This document shows, piece after piece, positions 5,813 to 7,259 of a DNA stretch of 7,259 nucleotides (its first letter is position 1; the number at the start of each line of letters is the position of its first letter). A model generated the notes under the pieces. It ran no database searches, had not been told where the DNA came from, and was given only the letters and a program-made list of their open reading frames with translations. Both the position numbers and the translations under genes were made by a program. The stretch is from Nocardioidaceae bacterium (GTDB taxonomy: Bacteria > Actinomycetota > Actinomycetes > Propionibacteriales > Nocardioidaceae), in NCBI GenBank assembly GCA_013698435.1, contig JACCVA010000375.1:1-7259 (forward strand), in the 5' to 3' direction.

Positions 5813-6996
5813 TGCGAGATCACCGCAGGCGTCCCGACGTTCTTCGCCAGCTCCGCCTCGACATCGGCGAGCAGCCGTTGTTCGACCTCCGGGATGCCGA
5901 TCTTGCGGATGATGTCGGCAAAGAACCCGTGCACGACGAGCCGACGCGCCTCGTCCTCGCTGATACCGCGCGACTGCAGGTAGAACAGCTGCTCGTCGTC
6001 GAAGCGGCCCGTGGTGGAGGCGTGGCCGGCGCCGACGATCTCGCCTGTCTCGATCTCCAGGTTGGGGACCGAGTCGGCGCGACAGCCGTCGGTCAGCACG
6101 AGGTTGCGGTTGGACTCATAGGTCTCGATGCCTTCCGCGACCTTGCGGATGAGCACGTCGCCGATCCACACTGTGTGGGCTCCGTCGCCCTGCAGCGCGC
6201 CCTTGTAGTCGACGTTGCTCTTGGTGCGCGGCTCGTTGTGGTCGACGAACAACCGGTGCTCGAGGTGCTGGCCGGCGTCGGCGAAGTACAGCCCGAGCAA
6301 GGTGGCGTCGCCGCCGGGCCCGGCGTAGTGCACGTTGGAGTTGAGCCGGACCAGGTCGCCCCCGAAGGTGACCGCCACATGCCGGTAGCGCGCGTCGCGG
6401 CCGACGCGGGCCTCGTGCTGGCCGAGGTGCACGGCGTCGTCGTCCCACGCCTGGATGCTGACGACACGGACGTCCGCGCCGTCACCGACGATCACCTCGA
6501 GGTTGCCGGTGTGTATGCCCGACCCGACATGGTCGAGCACCAACGTGGCGCGCGAGTGAGCGCCCACGTCGAGCACGTAGTGTGCGTTGCTGCGACGGTC
6601 GGCGGCACCCTTGACGACGATCCGGACGGGCTCCGCGAGCTCGGTGTCAGCGGGCACCGAGATGCGCAGTGCCTGCTCGGTCCCGGCCGATGCCGCTGCG
6701 GCGGCCCGGTCGCTCGGGACCAGGGCGGCGCCGCGAGGAGCGACGCCCGGCGCCAGCGTCGAGACGATGGCGTCACGAGGTGACTGGACGTCGTACGCCG
6801 CCGCCAAGATGCCGTCGCTGTCGTCGGTCGCGGCCACCTCGAGCGCCCCACGGAGCCGCTTGAGCGGTGTGAACCGCCAGATCTCCTCCCGTCCGGTGGG
6901 AACCGGATGGTCCTCGACGTCGAAGGACCCGGTGGGGTGCAGGTGACTCGAGACCTTGTCAGTGGTCTCCACCGCAGTACCGATGTTGCTACTCAA
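5809..6996 (-). CDS. sufD: SufD, scaffold subunit of the SufBCD complex
   Basis: 395 residues from a TTG start. N-terminal helical region with VPTGREEIWRFTPLKRLRG (32-50), a beta-helix core with KSNVDYKGALQGDGAHTVWIG (259-279), and a C-terminal GRFDDEQLFYLQSRGI (330-345). H325 in GAGHASTTG aligns with the functional histidine of E. coli SufD (CSHGAT there), while the cysteine found at the equivalent place in SufB is absent, which supports SufD over SufB. It pairs with SufB and SufC to build clusters. No ATG or GTG opens the frame upstream of the TTG at 6996; an in-frame GTG lies 8 codons further in. A weak GAGAG about 11 bases upstream is the only ribosome binding candidate. It overlaps the Rieske gene by 4 bases. 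sufB is not next to it within the window. Confidence 0.94.
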   Translation of the reverse strand: MSSNIGTAVETTDKVSSHLHPTGSFDVEDHPVPTGREEIWRFTPLKRLRGALEVAATDDSDGILAAAYDVQSPRDAIVSTLAPGVAPRGAALVPSDRAAAAASAGTEQALRISVPADTELAEPVRIVVKGAADRRSNAHYVLDVGAHSRATLVLDHVGSGIHTGNLEVIVGDGADVRVVSIQAWDDDAVHLGQHEARVGRDARYRHVAVTFGGDLVRLNSNVHYAGPGGDATLLGLYFADAGQHLEHRLFVDHNEPRTKSNVDYKGALQGDGAHTVWIGDVLIRKVAEGIETYESNRNLVLTDGCRADSVPNLEIETGEIVGAGHASTTGRFDDEQLFYLQSRGISEDEARRLVVHGFFADIIRKIGIPEVEQRLLADVEAELAKNVGTPAVISQ

Positions 6997-7008
6997 CGAA
7001 CACTCAAC

Positions 7009-7018
7009 TCTCTAGAGA
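7009..7018. other. Short palindrome upstream of sufD
   Basis: TCTCTAGAGA is a perfect 10-bp palindrome 13 bases upstream of the sufD start. On the minus strand its GAGAG overlaps the weak ribosome binding candidate. It may be chance or a local operator or leader structure. Confidence 0.2.
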
Positions 7019-7033
7019 CAGGATTCAGCGCGG

Positions 7034-7259
7034 GCGCCCTCCTACGGTGCGGTCGGGTTGAGCCGCTCAGCACCACACGGCGCCCTCCCACGGTGCGGCC
7101 GGGTGAGCCGCTCAGCACCACACGGCACCTTCCCACGGTGCGGTCGGGTTGAGCCGCTCAGCACCACACGGCACCTTCCCACGGTGCGGTCGGGTTGAGC
7201 CGCTCAGCACCACACGGCGCCCTCCCACGGTGCGGCCGGGTGAGCCGCTCAGCACCACA
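7034..7259. repeat. Tandem array of five 45/46-bp units, continuing past the right edge
   Basis: Units: 7034-7079 (46), 7080-7124 (45), 7125-7170 (46), 7171-7216 (46) and 7217-7259 (cut by the edge). Each begins GCGCC or GCACC and ends CAGCACCACACG. Units 3 and 4 are identical, and unit 5 equals unit 2 as far as it can be seen. Units 2 and 5 share two linked differences (GCGCCCTCCC start, GGCCGGGTGAG middle, one base shorter) from units 3 and 4 (GCACCTTCCC, GGTCGGGTTGAG); unit 1 mixes both types. Each unit holds the near-palindrome TGAGC-C-GCTCA and a GGTGC that can pair with a GCACC downstream in the same unit or, more weakly in the GCGCC units, with the start of the unit. The mixed 45/46 lengths make a repeated protein unlikely. 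No open frame fills the 263 bases from 6997 to the edge on the minus strand. Confidence 0.95.

Noticed and set aside
5500..6783. 427-codon plus-strand open frame opposite sufD and the Rieske gene
   Set aside because: The Arg-rich, low-complexity product is typical of an antisense shadow in GC-rich DNA; the minus strand carries clear SufD and Rieske motifs.
6907..7152. Plus-strand frame across the repeats giving a repetitive peptide (EPLSTTR...)
   Set aside because: Units of 45 and 46 bases shift the frame from unit to unit, the frame starts inside sufD on the opposite strand, and there is no ribosome binding site.
7034..7259. CRISPR-like array
   Set aside because: The whole 45/46-bp unit is conserved with no variable spacers between repeats and no cas gene is seen, so it is a plain tandem repeat.

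Overview
The window is GC-rich DNA from an actinobacterium. The order sufD, Rieske ferredoxin, sufC, sufS, sufU, sufT, the acVLRF1-type protein and the actinobacterial style of the ABC-F protein all fit Actinomycetota. Nocardioidaceae or a related family is my guess, from general familiarity only.

Layout, left to right. (1) Positions 1-559, minus strand: the N-terminal half of an ABC-F ATPase that runs off the left edge. (2) 560-757: a divergent intergenic region with a perfect 10-bp-arm inverted repeat and a probable promoter and ribosome binding site for the next gene. (3) 758-1711, plus strand: a membrane-anchored neutral zinc metallopeptidase of the YpfJ type. (4) 1723-1747: a strong hairpin between two convergent genes, probably a shared terminator. 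(5) 1734-2426 (possibly to 2439), minus strand: an acVLRF1-type peptidyl-tRNA hydrolase or release factor whose 5' end looks frameshifted. (6) 2552-6996, minus strand: a compact SUF iron-sulfur cluster operon, transcribed sufD, Rieske ferredoxin, sufC, sufS, sufU, sufT, with short gaps or overlaps. (7) 7034-7259: a tandem array of about five 45/46-bp units just upstream of sufD, continuing past the right edge.

How the genes work together. SufS removes sulfur from cysteine and passes it to SufU. SufB (not in the window), SufC and SufD form the scaffold ATPase on which clusters are built. SufT is a DUF59 (MIP18-like) maturation factor. The Rieske protein is a small 2Fe-2S electron carrier embedded in the operon. 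The ABC-F protein and the acVLRF1 protein both belong to families that act on ribosomes, so a translation-related pair flanks the metallopeptidase beside the SUF operon.

The points most worth a second look are the tandem repeat array where the end of sufB would normally lie, the apparent frameshift at the start of the acVLRF1 gene, and the inverted repeat in the ABC-F leader. I did not find a clearly new multi-gene system here; most of the window is well-known housekeeping biology.
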